From NCBI GenBank assembly GCA_943735955.1, contig OX030956.1:5297876-5361875 (forward strand): a stretch of DNA of 64,000 nt, read 5' to 3'. The position numbers and the translations under genes were made by a program. Positions 10,901-25,900 of the stretch are shown piece by piece (the stretch's first letter is position 1; every line of letters begins with the position of its first letter). Under the pieces are notes generated by a model, which was not told where the DNA came from, made no database searches, and worked only from the letters and a program-made list of their open reading frames with translations. The DNA comes from Piscicola geometra. Its lineage: Eukaryota > Annelida > Clitellata > Hirudinida > Piscicolidae.

Positions 10901-13900
10901 TACATGAGCTTCACATTTTTCAATTCGATTTAATGAGTTACTAGGGCATCGGTTGCACTTAAACCTAGAACCGCTGGTCAAGCTGAGAGTCGTTACACAC
11001 TTGAATACCCGTTCACCCAAAGTATGTGTGAAAGAATATTAGATTTTAAAGTTTGGTTGTAAAAAGGCCTCAAAGGTTTGGCTTATTGAACGTTGAAAAA
11101 AAATTCAGGAACAGTGAAGAAAACTCTTTCGAGTTTTTTGATGAGTAATTCTACAAATAATGGTGAATGAGTGAAATAAAAAATGATAGTAAGAATGAAG
11201 GGTGGTTATAAAAATGGGTATGGTGCTGAAAAAACCGATGTAATGCCGTTTATGTTTGTATATGTTGTTGATTTTGTGGATTTGTCATGATAGGATTAGT
11301 AGAATAATAGTCGGAAAAAAAGATTTGTCACTGTTAGTTTTGTCATGTGGGATTGGTTTTCAAGTGTTGGTTTATAAAAAAAATGATTAAATGAAATTAA
11401 AGAAAAATCGCCAAAGAAAAATTGAGAAAAATTGGAAAAACCGTATGTAAAAACTTTTTGATGGAATGACATGTAATTAATAAAAATATTTCTTTAAACT
11501 ATATTTCTCAAAAAAATGCTTTTAGTTTTGATTGCTATAAGAAATCTAAAAATGTAGTGAAACATCAATGCGCAGATTTAAAAAACTTTTAAATTTTCAA
11601 AGCAAAAAGCTTCCATCTAAAAATCGACAACACTATTGGAATAAAAAATAAAAATTTGAAAAAAATCTAAAAACTAGAACAGTATTGAGATCAAAAAACC
11701 TTGCCGAACAAAGTAAATTACATTAAATATTCAGGAAAAAATTTAATTTAATATGGAATTTCTTCTATCGAATAAGAGAAAAATTCTAACAAATAAGGTA
11801 ACCTTTATATTTCACGATGAATCTTGGTACGTTTGCATCATCATCATCCATCTCGTCATCACCTTCTCCACCTCGATACATCCCTCTTCTCGCATCCGCT
11901 TCTTCCTCCCTCCTCTCCACCACAATTCCAAATTCATTTCTTATCTCCTCGTCCATTGCCGCTATGAGCACTTCCAATATATGAGACTTGCTCGTGTACA
12001 CTTCAACTCCCGCTATTGAATCGTGAACATAGCCCGTTTTAATGATGTTTTTGTCGTCTTTGTTGATGTTGTAGTTGTTGTTGTTAAGGTTGATGTTGCT
12101 GTTTTTGTTGTGCGTCTGGCTTATTACACCGGCGTGAGAAACGCTCTGATTGCGGACATTACTGCGGTATTTGTGCTCATCATTCACCGTCCCGAACATC
12201 ATCCCATCACCACCGCCTACAAAACTGTTCGCATGATTCTGTCCATTAAGCAAGTTGCTGTTTATGTTGTTGTTGATGTTGTTGTTAAGGTTGTTGTTGT
12301 TGTGCAACTTGTGGTGGTTATGATGATGATGGTTCTTGATGACGTCTGAGGCTCCGCACACAACAGTCAAGTTGTTGCTTTCTTCTGGCTCGCGCAGTAG
12401 CAAGTACTTGGTGCAGTGCTTCAGTGACTGAGTGTGAACAATTAATAAAATAAAAATATAATCGATTAATAAAACCTTCAAACTATTAAAAAAAGTTTTT
12501 ATAGTATTTTTGCTAAGAGCCTATTATAATTGATAATTATCAAACGTCTATCTATGCTAGCGACTCACTGCACTCACAGGACTGTCGTTGGAGTCGACGA
12601 CGATTCTACCGTCATTTTTTTTGTACTCGTTATAGTATTTCTTGAAGTAGTGTCTGGTCGATTTGGAGAAGTCAACCAGAGTGAGACTGATCTGTTGTCC
12701 TTTAGAAGCCTTCAACAACCACGAACACCTGAGGGAAGTAGGTTGAACGAACGAATAATGGAGGATTAAGACATTAGTTTTTAAAAGGAGAAAGTTTGAT
12801 TAAAGAGAAATCAACGTTTTGAAAGAGTTTAAATGTAATGAGGACTTGATCGGATTTATTATGGTTGTCGTATCGAGTGTAGTTGCAAAACCTTTTTCTA
12901 TGAGAAGAGATTTGATTGGTTGGTGACATCACGTGGCTAGATATTAGGCCGTCTGATTGGCGCTTGAGTGCCAAGTCGACAATCAACCGCTTGGAGCAGG
13001 AAGGAGATGATGGGTCGTTCGGTTGAGTCGGAAACGTGACCACTGTAGGATGAAGGAGGTTTGGCATTTAACATTGTGTGATTATATTGGTGTTTTGGGC
13101 GAATTGATGGTCGACTTCATTGAAGTTGAAAACAATTGTTTATAGCATATTACATTTATTAAATTTCAGGATTAAATAAATAACATTATTCAATAGGCTA
13201 GTGAAAAAAACAGTTATCTTCTTTTTGAAACATAAGCAACTGTTAAAAGTTAATAATTCATAAAACAGTACATTTAATAAATTGATTATAAATTTTATTT
13301 CCATGTCTTTTTAATTGAGTAATAAACGCCAAGAGATGTACTTATTCTTTTTTATAATTTTCTAGCGCTTTATGCGACTATATCTTATTTCCATAAACGA
13401 ATTTTTATGCTCTTTTAATTTTTTTGCGCTTTTATATTGATGTCGTTGTGGTTTTGAAAAGATTCCAGAGTATTCAAAAACATTTTTTCTTTATTTTTAG
13501 GAAAATTAGTTATTTAAATAGATTTTTTCACATCGGAAAAACTTTTGAACTCTAGTTTTTTAGATACTCTTTTTTTTAATGTTTTTTAAAACAAAATAAA
13601 TTTTCTTATGTTTTTCAGTCTGCCCTAAACGTTTTTTGTTTCACGGTAAGAACTGGCTAAAAGATATTTGCGGTATTTGTGTCATCCAAAAAAGTCTCAA
13701 AAGATTTAACGTGCTTAAACGCCATGTCTTCACTGAAGCATCGCCAAACATTCAACTTACGATCTAACAATAAGTATTTATCCAGCTGAATGTGAATTAG
13801 GTACACGTAAAACTTTTAAATGAAAAATTTTTATGAATAAAATGAAAACACAGTAAAAATTTATGAAAATTGTATTTTTGTGAGATCGGTGATGATAGTG

Positions 13901-16900
13901 TTTTCAACTCGTTTGAAACTATTTGTCTTACAATGTACTCAAAAGTTATTATTGTGTTATTTGATTCATTCATTTTTTAAACAATTTTTTAAAATAAATA
14001 TGTTTTTATTTGATCGATGACTCTACTTATGAAGGTTTTTTATACATTTATTTACTAAAAATATCTTTAAAGTTATAGTTACAGTTATGTAAAATAAATT
14101 GTGAGCATACATTTTGTTTGATCTAATAAATAATTTTTTTAATATTCACATTTTTAAATATAAAAAACATAATTTATTTTAAACAGTTGATTTACACGAG
14201 CTTTTTTTATCAAAATATTTTTTTGGAGTAATGGTGCTATTCATGAAACTACACTCTTTTCAAATGTCTCCTTTTTGATGTTGATGTCACTAACAACGAC
14301 GTTATGACAATAGTGTATAATTGCCACCTCCATAACCACAACATGAATACTCTATAAACATGACCAATTATCTATACCTGTTTTTGAGTGCGTGTGTGTG
14401 CGTGTGTTGGTACATATGTAAATGTTTAGAGTGTGAGTTTATAGAAAAATGTTGATATAAGAAAAATATAGAAAAACCCATCTTTTTCAAATGCAGAGTA
14501 GGTGTGTGTTTGTAAAACAAAAGGGAAGAGGCAAAAAGAGCATTAGCGTTATTAGTGCGTCATTTGAAAGAGACATGGCTTCTTTATTCGTCATCGTTAA
14601 CACGAACCTCTCGCTCGAGGCCTTCAACAATTACGTCATTTACTTGTCCATCACGTCCTGCCTCCCCTCGTCAAGCCTTTGATGTCTCATCTCCTCGCAT
14701 CCTCTATCCGCCTCTAATGGCCTTTTTGTGCCCCCTTGTGCTTTTAGAATTTAACATATAGTGCTCTTGCTTCATTATAAAAATGATTGAATATTTACAT
14801 ATCGTTGAGAATATTCTGTTTTCTCAATGTATATTTCTCCGAAATGTTTTCAAACGAAGGTTCAAGATAAAACCTCAATGAAGTCTATGAAAAGTTTTTA
14901 AAGAAGTTTGAAAAACAGATTATGTCTTTGAATTGTATTGTTCATGTTCTATGTAGTGGGTAAACGCTCTTATAAAAATTCTTACTAAGCTTCTACGATG
15001 TCTTTTTTAAGACTATTTTCATGCGGTATTTTCGCCAACACACGTGAGTGACAGGTCTCAAAGTTCCAACTAGTTTAATTAATTTAAAGCTTTAACTTTG
15101 TATTGATCATTGTAAAAGAAAAGTTTAAAAAAATTTTGTACAATTTTTTTTAAATTTATATTTTAAATAAAGTTACGTGCTTGAATGGAAATTAACTGAA
15201 CCAAAATAGATCCATATAAAAAATACATTTGAAAAAAGAAAACGATAATTTATAGCTCTCCTAAAACTAAGTGTGACATTAATCAAATTAAACAATTTTA
15301 AAAATAATGAACTTTAAAATAGATCATTTAAAATTTAAACTATCAATAATAATCAGTGAGAAAATCCAAATAAATATTTTTATAAAGCCTCTAAAACAAA
15401 AATATCTTCATATATAAAAACAGGCTTGAAAGATTTTTTTTGTACTAACTGTAGAACTTTTTTTAATCATTAATCTCATATTATGCTCTAAAAAACTATT
15501 TAAATAGTACTAACGTTTTTTTAAAAACAGCTATAATCACTAAAACATTCTAGAAGTATATTTGAAAAAAATAGTAAAAAACTGATAATAAATTGGATAT
15601 ATTAAAAAAATAAAAACTATTCAATTAATTTTAAAATTGATTAAAAAGATCGTTTAAAGAGATTTCGCATGGTCGAGTAGGCTGATGGTGAGATAAGACA
15701 CAGACTGCACGGAGTAATATAGAAATGTCCTTCTCTATACGTTAGCATCCATCTCTTTGATAACTTGATCCTTGCTTGAGTGGACAGAAATTTCGTGTGT
15801 TTGCTTGTCTGTGTGCCTTGGAGCTTCAGAATTTATTTTTAGATTTTGGATTAGATTCATTTATAGTACTGTGTTGTAGGCATTTTAGATTGGTTGTGTG
15901 TTTGATTGTGACTAGATGGATTAGGATTTGTTTGGAATGATCAACGAAAGGGTTTGCATCAGCATTCCTTCATGAATATGTTGTGTTCAGCCTTTTTTAT
16001 TTATTTAAAAAATAAGGTTTTACTCTTTTATTATATATTTTTTGGCATGTCTTGATAGTTATAAACAATCTTCACCGAAATCTGTGACGTTCAGTTTAAT
16101 TCTTAAATTAAAATTAGAACTTTTTTGAAAAATACATAATATGTTCTGCTTTCTTTTTTGAAAAAATGATTTAAAAATTTGCGAATAAATAAATGATGAA
16201 GTATAGATTTTATAAAAATATTCAACTTCAAAAAGTTTTAACTTAAAAGTGGTTTTCAATTGTAGGACGTCGTGTATTTTTGCTTATAAATTTGAATGAT
16301 ACCTAGTTATATAATTAAACTTCTAAAAAAATAAAGTTATTTCCAATTCTTCCTCACAAATGCTTAAAACGTCCATATTTTGGATTATATTTGAAAGCGA
16401 TAATAGCGGATAATATCCCATCGGGTCATATCAGAAGTATCCCACATGCATCCCAAAAAAGAGATTAATGCAACTACTTTCAATCAGGATTTTAATCTGA
16501 ATACCTTCTACTTTAAAAAGTTATAGTTTTGTGATCTCATAGAAGCCAATTTCAACGGAATTGTTTTTTCATCCATTAGTTGGAAAAGATGTTAATGAAA
16601 TCCGATTTGATATTTACATTTAAATATGGAATATTGAAATGTACACACTTTTAAGTTTATAATTTGAAATATATAAAATATCGAATTAAATATGACTTTA
16701 GTTTTTTTTAATTGTCAACGGAGTCCACAAAGCGTTGAAATTTCAAAACTTTCATCTGAATGGTGATATATTAAAATAAAAACATTGATCTATATCCTGA
16801 TGCAGAGAGGTCGTTGCAAGAGTAAGCAATAAGACATAAAAGAACTACAAAACAAAAAAAAAGCGACATTAAGTCATTTACCACCCACCTCACGTACTTA

Positions 16901-19900
16901 TTCTTAAATATACCGTGAATTGAAACTAGATTTTTAAATAAATAAAATTTAAAATGAAAGTTATTTAATTATTTAAAAGCACATAAAGATAGATAAATTA
17001 GTTGCAACCTATTTAGAGACAGTATAAACATTTCAAAACCAATTTTTCAAATGACATCATTAATCAACTGGTATTTTTGAAGCAATAAAAAGATTCTTGA
17101 TCACCATATCATTTTTTTCAGTAAAAAAAGCTTTTATTTGGAATGGCTTTGTGAAAGGTATAACATCTTTTTATACACCAAAGATTGCAGTTCAATAAAC
17201 ATCATTATTTATTTCTAACTTTTTTCTAAATAAAAAATGATTTTTTAAAATATATAAACTTCTAAAAATCCAGTAAAGTTTTTCAAAAAGCATGTTTTAT
17301 GAACTCGAAAGAAAAGCACGCAAATGCCCCTCTCCATCATAAAGAATTCAGCATGGCAAGCCACACGCAGTCCTGCGAACACATCACAGCGTACCGAAGC
17401 TCTGAGGATTTCAAGCCACCTTTTGTTTTTTATTGTTTCGTATTTGATTTTTCATCGCAAGGACAAAAGGTTATTTCAATAGATAAATAAATGTCCGTCG
17501 AATTATAAAACCAAACTTGTTTCAGATTGAAATTATAACAAAGATTATTTTATTAAATTATAAAATCGATTAAATTATTTTTTATGAACAAACAACAATT
17601 ATACAAAAGACTAGGCAACAATAACGTAAAATCAAAATAACTAACCAACCTAAATTCGGTTGCAATATCACTACACAGTACTTCAGACCATATAACCTTT
17701 TACCAGAATAAAAAAAAAGCAAATAAACATTTAGATAAGAAAACAAGATAAATGCGGGAGATTCTTATTCCGAAGCGATCGTTGAAATAATAAAAGGGTG
17801 ATCGATTGGACGCTTCTACGCTCTGAGCTGTCTTCAAAGTCACGCTTTCATCTCTACCTTAACTTTTGTTTTTGTTAATTTGTTTTTCAGTTTGATTTTC
17901 AATTTGGTTTTCAGTTTATTTAGTTTTTTTAAAGACTCTAAAACTTGTTTGTTTCGGGTCCTGTGGTTTGATGTCTTGCCGCTTAGATAACAATATTGTG
18001 TTTTAAAACTTTTTTCTACTCTTAATGAAAAAACAGAGTTTCTAATGTTTATTTAAATATTTAAAAAACAAATATCACTTTAAAGACTTTTTAATAGCTC
18101 TTTTTAAAGTTTAAGTATTTTGAGTTTTTAACTAAAAATGTAAATTTCCTTGTCTTTTAATGGTTAACATTTTTGTTTTTTAAATACTTCAAGTTTTTTT
18201 ATATTTCGAAATAATTAGAACTACTATAAATGACGCGTGTTTTTCAAAACTTTCTTTATAAATTTATTGTTTTTTTATTTGAAAGATATTTTTGTTTATT
18301 TGAAAATATTGTTTTTCATTAACTAAACATGTATTATATTTTAACAAACTATCTTAAATAAAAATATTAAAAATAAATATAGAATGAAAATTATAAAAAC
18401 ACTACAAAATATTTATTTAAATTATACTTTTACAATGTTATGATTGATTGATTAAAAAACTGGAAATGATTTAACTTCACAAAAAAGTTTAAAATATTTT
18501 ATATCTTAAATGGAAACACAACAGGACGCTGCAGGTGATTCAATTGAAAGTTTCAAGTGGTAAGTGATGAATGGATGAAAGAATATTCTCTTAGAAAATT
18601 GAAACCCTGTGTGGAGCGTTTCGTGTTCATGAAGATATTTCACATTTTATTCAATTTTAAAATTTATTTTCACAAAGAATTATTTTAAACTTTGTGAGTT
18701 TGATGATAGGTTCACGTAAAAGTTAAGTTCCACTTAGAATTGATAAAACAGCTGAAAACTCTGAAGTTTTCAAATAACGAAAAGAACTATAACTTTTCAT
18801 GATTTTCAATATCAAGTTTAATCTTCGGTCATTTTCTTCATTTTGGTAGTAGTTGTTCGCGTTGTTTTCTCTAAATGTCGTTGTGGTGGGATGGATTATA
18901 GCGATTTTATATGGCCATAACGACACCCGCTAGTGGCCAGACGATTTATAAAGTTGTTATGGTGATACTGGAAGGGGTCTCATCTGTTGTTTTTTAAATA
19001 TATATTTTCAATTCTTTTCTTGAATTCAGTTTATAACGTTTTTTAACATTTATCTATTTATTTTAAATTTATAATATTTAAAATAAAACTTTTATGTCTG
19101 AAAAGATTTTACTGCTTAATCACAATTATTTTACCACGATTCTTGCATGTTGAGTTTATGTTTACGTTAGATTCACTTCAGTCCTTCGCTATCTTGGTAA
19201 GGCCATCTTGATTGTTAATGCTTGTGACAGAAAATAAATGGCTCTTGCATAGAGTTTGTCAGTTATACAAACGAAATAAAATTCAAATAAAATTAAGATA
19301 AGTTAATGCTTGATTTAAACTTTTGTCTCCGTTTCATTAGCGTGTGCCTACTCTGTTTTCATTTTCTATTGTTCTTTTTAATTTAGAAAGATTTAGAAAA
19401 AAGCTGTTTACTCTAGCATTATTTTTATATAAAAAATAGAGTAGATTTATAAGAATACTATCTAGCATTAACCGAAAGATACTAGATAGTGTTGTACAGC
19501 GCTTCATTACCAAATGCTAGTTAGAAAAGAATTATAAAAAGAAAATTGACTGAAAAAAATATGATATAGATTTTTCAACGCTTTCAAAGTTTTAACATTT
19601 ATGTCGAAACCAGCGATCGCGATCACTAGAAAAAAACTTGCAAAACATTTTAAGGGAAGTTTTAAATACTTAATTATTGGGAAAATTATTTAGGGACTAA
19701 ATCAAAATTATTAAAATTATATTGTTATCTGAGTCCTATCTTTGAAGCTCTTTGGAGGTTAACTTTCCATCAACTGCTGACGACATAGTAAGTGTCAACA
19801 TTTCTTTCTATGTTCTTCAACTAATTGAAAATATATTGCTTTTGTTCTTCATTGCGTGTCAAACTCGAGTTGAATGTTTGAATCAACGCAATCCCACATT

Positions 19901-22900
19901 CAGGCGAGTCATTGACGACATTGGCATATTGGCCAAGATGTTTGCTTTCTTGATACTTTGGTTAAAATTCTCACTGACCGATATCGACTTGCAAGAATTG
20001 ATGGCATAGTCCCATAAACATTGAATACCTTTCCAAGAATACTTTTTGAATTGCTTGATAAAACTTTAAATTGATCAACTGTCAATCAAGTTCTGCTTCC
20101 AGACGAATAAAAGTGCAATCTTTTCATCCAGCATTTGATGAGGTTGTATTAAGGCAAAGACTCCTGATCCTGTCTCGCAAGCCCCAGTCATCAATAATTT
20201 ATTCGATTGTCTGTCCTATTAAAGCCATGGTTCTATCTTCGTGCGGTATTGTCTTATAGCACTCTAGTAATGACTTCTTCCACATTTTGTTTCACTGTAA
20301 CTAGCATCCCGGAAAATATTCATGCAGTTTTTTTGCTAAAATATCTTTTCTATCAAGAACTGCGGCAACTTGAAGAGTTAAAATGCATACAGTGCCTCTC
20401 ACTCTCGGTGTCTTTCATCAGTTTTCCCTGAGTAGAAATATTTATTTACTAATGAATACATGTAGAAATATGTATTTACTAATTAATACATGTAGAAATA
20501 TATTTATTAACTAATATATGTATAAATGTATTAATTTATCAATATATATTTATTTATGTATTAATATGTGTATATATATGTATACTTGCGACTTTTTAAA
20601 GCCACAAAGTTAATTTACACCCAAAAAGCTCGTTTAGTCGATGGCTTCTTTCACTTATAATCTCCCCGGAATTCATTATGTGACGTGTGATGTAGGAGTT
20701 TGAAAGATGAATAAAGGAAAGTTAAACATCAAATTAATGACTTTTAATAAAATGAGAATCCGATATAAAGCATGTTAAAGCATGTATATAAAAGGCATTA
20801 AGAACTAATTTGATATTCACAGTTTAATAATAACATACAAAACCTTGCAATTCCTTTCGTGCGGTAATTATTGATAGAAATATTGCCAGAGGTAATGGCC
20901 TTAGAAGTGTGATTAGTGAACTCATACTTTCAAAGGCGCGAAAAGGTTTTCATAATTAGATTTCAGCACTACTATTCACTCTAATATCACTTATAAGATA
21001 AAGTATACATGATTGCAAAAAAATTAGCCTTTTAGTCCATAAAGTTCTGAGATTTTATGTATTTGAGCTGAAGAGATAAGGTTTAAGTGGTCAGATGGGA
21101 GACAAAAAGATGCATACGTAGTTTGAGAATTTTGCACGAGTTGGAAAACTTTGGAAAGAAAAAATTAGAATAGAACAAAATAATAAGAGCTGCTAAAGTG
21201 AAAGCGTAGTAAAGGTCATGATGAGAAATAAAATAAATTCATGTAAAGTAAAAAAATTATTAGTTAATGAAACGTAGAATTTATGAACAAAAGGAAAAAT
21301 TAAAAACATTATTCCCAAGAATAATTTTCGAGTCGGGTGATTCACAAAATGTTATATTTTTTACAAACTTCTATTCTTTATTCCAAGTTATTAATTTAAT
21401 TTGTATTTGAATTTCGAAAAATGATGCTTCAAAAGAATTTGTGAATCTGTATATAATCTTTATTTAAAAATAAACATTTAAAAATCAATTTCAAAACGCA
21501 AATATTTTATTTCTTGGTTAAATTTACTAGATTCTTCATTCAGTTCATTTTTTACGGCGTATCCCCGATACCAGCAATAAAAATAGAAACACCACAATTT
21601 GTGAAAAACATGTATGCCTGCATTTCGTGCGCCCCATCTACATTTCACTCATGATCATTTCTCATAGCTGTGTGTGTGTGTGTTCTTTAATTATCCAGAT
21701 ATTGGGTCTAGATTCAAATTTTTATGAACAACTATCTTGTTTTAAATCATAATGAACAATTACCTGATTTAAGGTTCCTATTGTGTTTATCAAAGTAGAA
21801 TACAAATCCGCAGAGTGAAAATAGTTACGGCCATAGAAAGTGTACCGAAAGACAATTAATCGAATCCAAGATTAGACAAACAAGAACGTGTCCGGGCAAT
21901 AGTAACCATGCAAGAATACATGAAAAACAAATAAACACAAGCTTCGAAACGACCTCGAGTTACAGAACACACAACAGTCTGTAAGGGGAGACTCGAGAGC
22001 ATTAAGGGCTTGTGCGAAGAGTAGTGGTCAAGAAGGATTTGGAATATTTATAGATGGTTTAAAAGCCGATTCGAGCAGCATTTTTTATTTTTTACTTACA
22101 TGATTAGAACCTTGTAAAACATGGTTTATTAAAATATTTTTATAATATTGCTTGGTTTTATCAAAATATAGTTCCAATTGTTTAGACATCTATTTAAATA
22201 TAATATTTTTGTTTGATTTGATCAAATTACAATAATTCAATTTTTTATGCTTGCTTGTAGTCTAAATACTTAAGATGAGTTATTTATTTTAGCTGGAAAC
22301 ATGTTAAAACAAAAAATTTTGTAAAAAAGTGTCTCAAAATGCAATCGTGAGCAGTCGATGAACAGGAATTCTGTCTGGTTTATGAAACACCGCATGGTTT
22401 TAAAAACTTTCTATGTTTCTTGGAATTAAACTACTTTTTTTTAATCTTAACAACTATTTTGATTATTTTTTTTTAGAAATTCCATGATCAGTTTAAATGA
22501 AGATGAATCAGATAAAGATCTTTTGATCTTAAAGGCTATGAATTATGAATGAAAACTTGATGCTAGAATAATTTAAATAAAAAGATAGGGTAAGCAGTCT
22601 GAAATAGGCATGTTTGCTACAAAGAAAAGTTTTTTTATTTACTCATGAAAGCTCTTCGTGACCTTTGAAAACGCGGAATTGTTATGAAAAAATAATGAAT
22701 ATCAATAAAAACAAAAATAAAAAAAATAAAGTAAATTTATACAATACTACTCAAAGAGTTAAGAGTATTCAGCAAAAAATAACGTAAATTTTTTCGTTTG
22801 AAAAGAACTTTTTAATTAAACATAGTAAACCTTCATAATCGAAGTGTTCAAGCATATACTTTGCCATGTAAATTAGGTTGAAAATTGATTTGGAAAATCA

Positions 22901-25900
22901 TTAAATTATTTTAAAAGGATAAAAAAAATTGAAATTAATGAAATTAACTTAATCACAAAATGTATAATTTATTTGTGAAATAATTTTTCACACTTTTTTT
23001 AATACAAAATGTAGTACTTAAAATTTTATCACTACATGTAATATATCCAAGTATCTTGATTATTAAAAGAGTTTGAAGACGTTAAGTTAATTAAATTATC
23101 TTGAAAATATATTTTTAGAATAAAAGATTGTATTAAAAACTAAAACTATTTTTGCTGATTGATAGTGACCTGGCAAGCAGAAACAGAACTCGCGCATAAA
23201 CACAACCTTCCCACTTTCGAAGAAAATGTATTTTTTGCCCATTTTTTTATGTTTTAATCTACACACTAATCAAACATGAAAATAATGTATTTTATACAAA
23301 TATTTTGTATTTTTTGCAATCCTGAAAGGATTCCTTGAATAGTTCACTATTGTATAAAACTTCAAAAATTAGTGAAAGTTTTAGCCTTTTCGTTTGTTTC
23401 CTATTTTTCTAAAGCTTCATTCATTCAGGAAACAAGTTTTGTTATAATATATAATAAACTTGAGAAAATTTTTTTTTAGCATATTATATTAGGAAATCAA
23501 CTTTTTGAGCAATGCTTCATTCGTGATTTATTTCTTTCTTCATTGATTTTATTTCATTAAATCTTCCAGTCCCATTTTGTATGATTTATCTCCTATCAAC
23601 AGGTTTTCTAGGCAATTCAATAAATTAATATTTCTATCATGATATTTGCGAGTGCTCTGAGGAGTTTTCTTTTTTAATATATAAACGTCTTGCTTTCTTT
23701 ATGAAAAATCTGGAAATATAAGCTAAGTCTTTTTTAAAACATCCCGTCGACATAATTTAATGCCCTATGTTTTAGGGCTGAATTCTCGACAAATAAATGA
23801 CTTTTGCATTTCGTGCCCAGTGCTCTCCTAAATCTTTTTTATGTCTTGCTTGAAAACCTGTTCCTCAACCAAACCTTATCTTTGATTTGATTGCAAAAGA
23901 TTTTTAAACCAATTCTAAAATCGTAGAAATATTGGTGTTTTAGCAATTCAGAAAGCAGAAAATTTTATTTTTATTTTCAAAAATCCACTTTATCCTAAAC
24001 ATATTTTCGGCATAGAATGCTTTCTTCGTTTGACACAGTAACTTCCAATATTTCACCAAAGATACGCACAGCGCCGCTGGCCATGGAGAATTTGTGCGTC
24101 AAAAGCAATTAATAATCGTTCCTGCTTTATATGATTTTTAGACAGAATTTCATATCTAGTTCTCGCATTTTCACAAAAGCTGTATTTATGTTATTTTCAA
24201 AATTGATTTTAACTGTTAATTTTTTTTCACGCTGAAATAGTCTTCAAATATGGAGATCTCATTTTGTTAACGCAAACTAACGCCTTTGAAACATTTGAAA
24301 CTTGTGAGCAAAAAAAGTGAACAATATTACATTTGTTTAAATATTTAATTTCCATTAAGAAAAAATATAGTGAGCAAACTTCCAAAGACCGCTTTTCAAT
24401 AGGAGGCAAGCTCTTTGGTTCGCTATTATTTTCTGATTTCTTATCTCACAAATATATGCTGGCCAGTTCGAATAAACAAAACGAGGGATGAATAAGAAAA
24501 CTCTTGAAATTTTTTATATATAAAGTTATTGAAGTAAAAACACTATATGCAATAACATTAGTTAAAACCTATTTTTAAAACTATCATCAAATCGCAAATC
24601 TTGAATTGAAGAGAAAATTGATTCAAAAAACTTGTGCATGAAGCTCATGGCATGAGCATGCGAGGTAGGGTTATGACTACAGAACTTTTTCAAAACTTTC
24701 ATTCTGCTGATGAACTTTTACCGAAGTTATTTCTCACATATACAGATAGATATGAATACACAAAGACATGCGTTCAATATTTAAGTACAAAAATCTCTAA
24801 AACGAATACCATTCCAAAGTATTAAAAAAGCAGTCTAGAAAAGACCTGATAATGCGTTTACTCATAAAGGTTTCTTTATTGCGCTCCGAACTTAAGCTCC
24901 AATATACAGCTGAATTATGTAATAGTAAATCAAGTGTATATTAAAAAGTCATAAAAACCAAACCTTGGTAATTAAAGCTATCTTTTAGGTTTTGCAGTTG
25001 TTATTTTATCAATATATTTATCTTTTTTGAAAAACAACTTTAAAAGAATATTCGCAAAGTTCCATGTAAATTCTAAAAGAAAAAATCATGTGAACAAAAA
25101 TATTTTTTAACGCGTTGACAGAATCTGTTCAAAACGTCTTTTTTCAACGATGTTAAAATTTTCAATTATAAATTAGTTTTCAATTTTAAAAAAAAGTTTT
25201 TTTCTAATTTTGAGTTGAGCTTTGCGAATATGACAAGAATTATTTTCACCTCGTTTATTTTTTCAACTTGCTTTTTTCAGCTTTCAAACAAATTTACATT
25301 TTTCGATCATCATCGTAATTAAATCAATAGTTTTCTAGGCAGTATTTCTTTCATCGGCCCACAAGAAGAAATCTCAAAAGCCAGTGGTTTGTAATTTTAA
25401 TAATGGAAGTATTATTTATTGTGGAGGTTATAATAATGAGACGCTCGTAAACATTAGAGCCTTTATTTATTGTGCATTTATTGTCGGCTTTTACTGCTCT
25501 ATTTTTCAGCTTATTGATTTTCTGTCATTTCTTCATTCCTCCATTGATTTAAACCTTCCACCCATCCATCAACCATGCCACCTTGCCAGTCTTTTTAATA
25601 AAATATTTACTGGCATTAATTGCTTCCTTGATATTAACGGTATCATCAGATATATCTTGGAAAATAAGGGAAGATTGTATTTCTTTCACTATTCATTAAT
25701 GCATGAGTTTTTTGATATATTTCTACTATGCATTTCACAGGTGAAATTACTAAATAAAACTCAGATATCTACCCCGAAAAACGAAAAACAATGTTAGTTT
25801 TAACATTTTTGGGTGAGATTCATTAAGAAGTGCCTTTTTACATGAAATAGAATAAGAAATATGATTTTCTTAAAAATATTTAAGAAACTTTTTTTTTGCA

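Noticed and set aside
25384..25797. 137-codon plus-strand frame
   Set aside because: Starts only at GTG, has no ATG until near its end, and no family resemblance; treated as chance.
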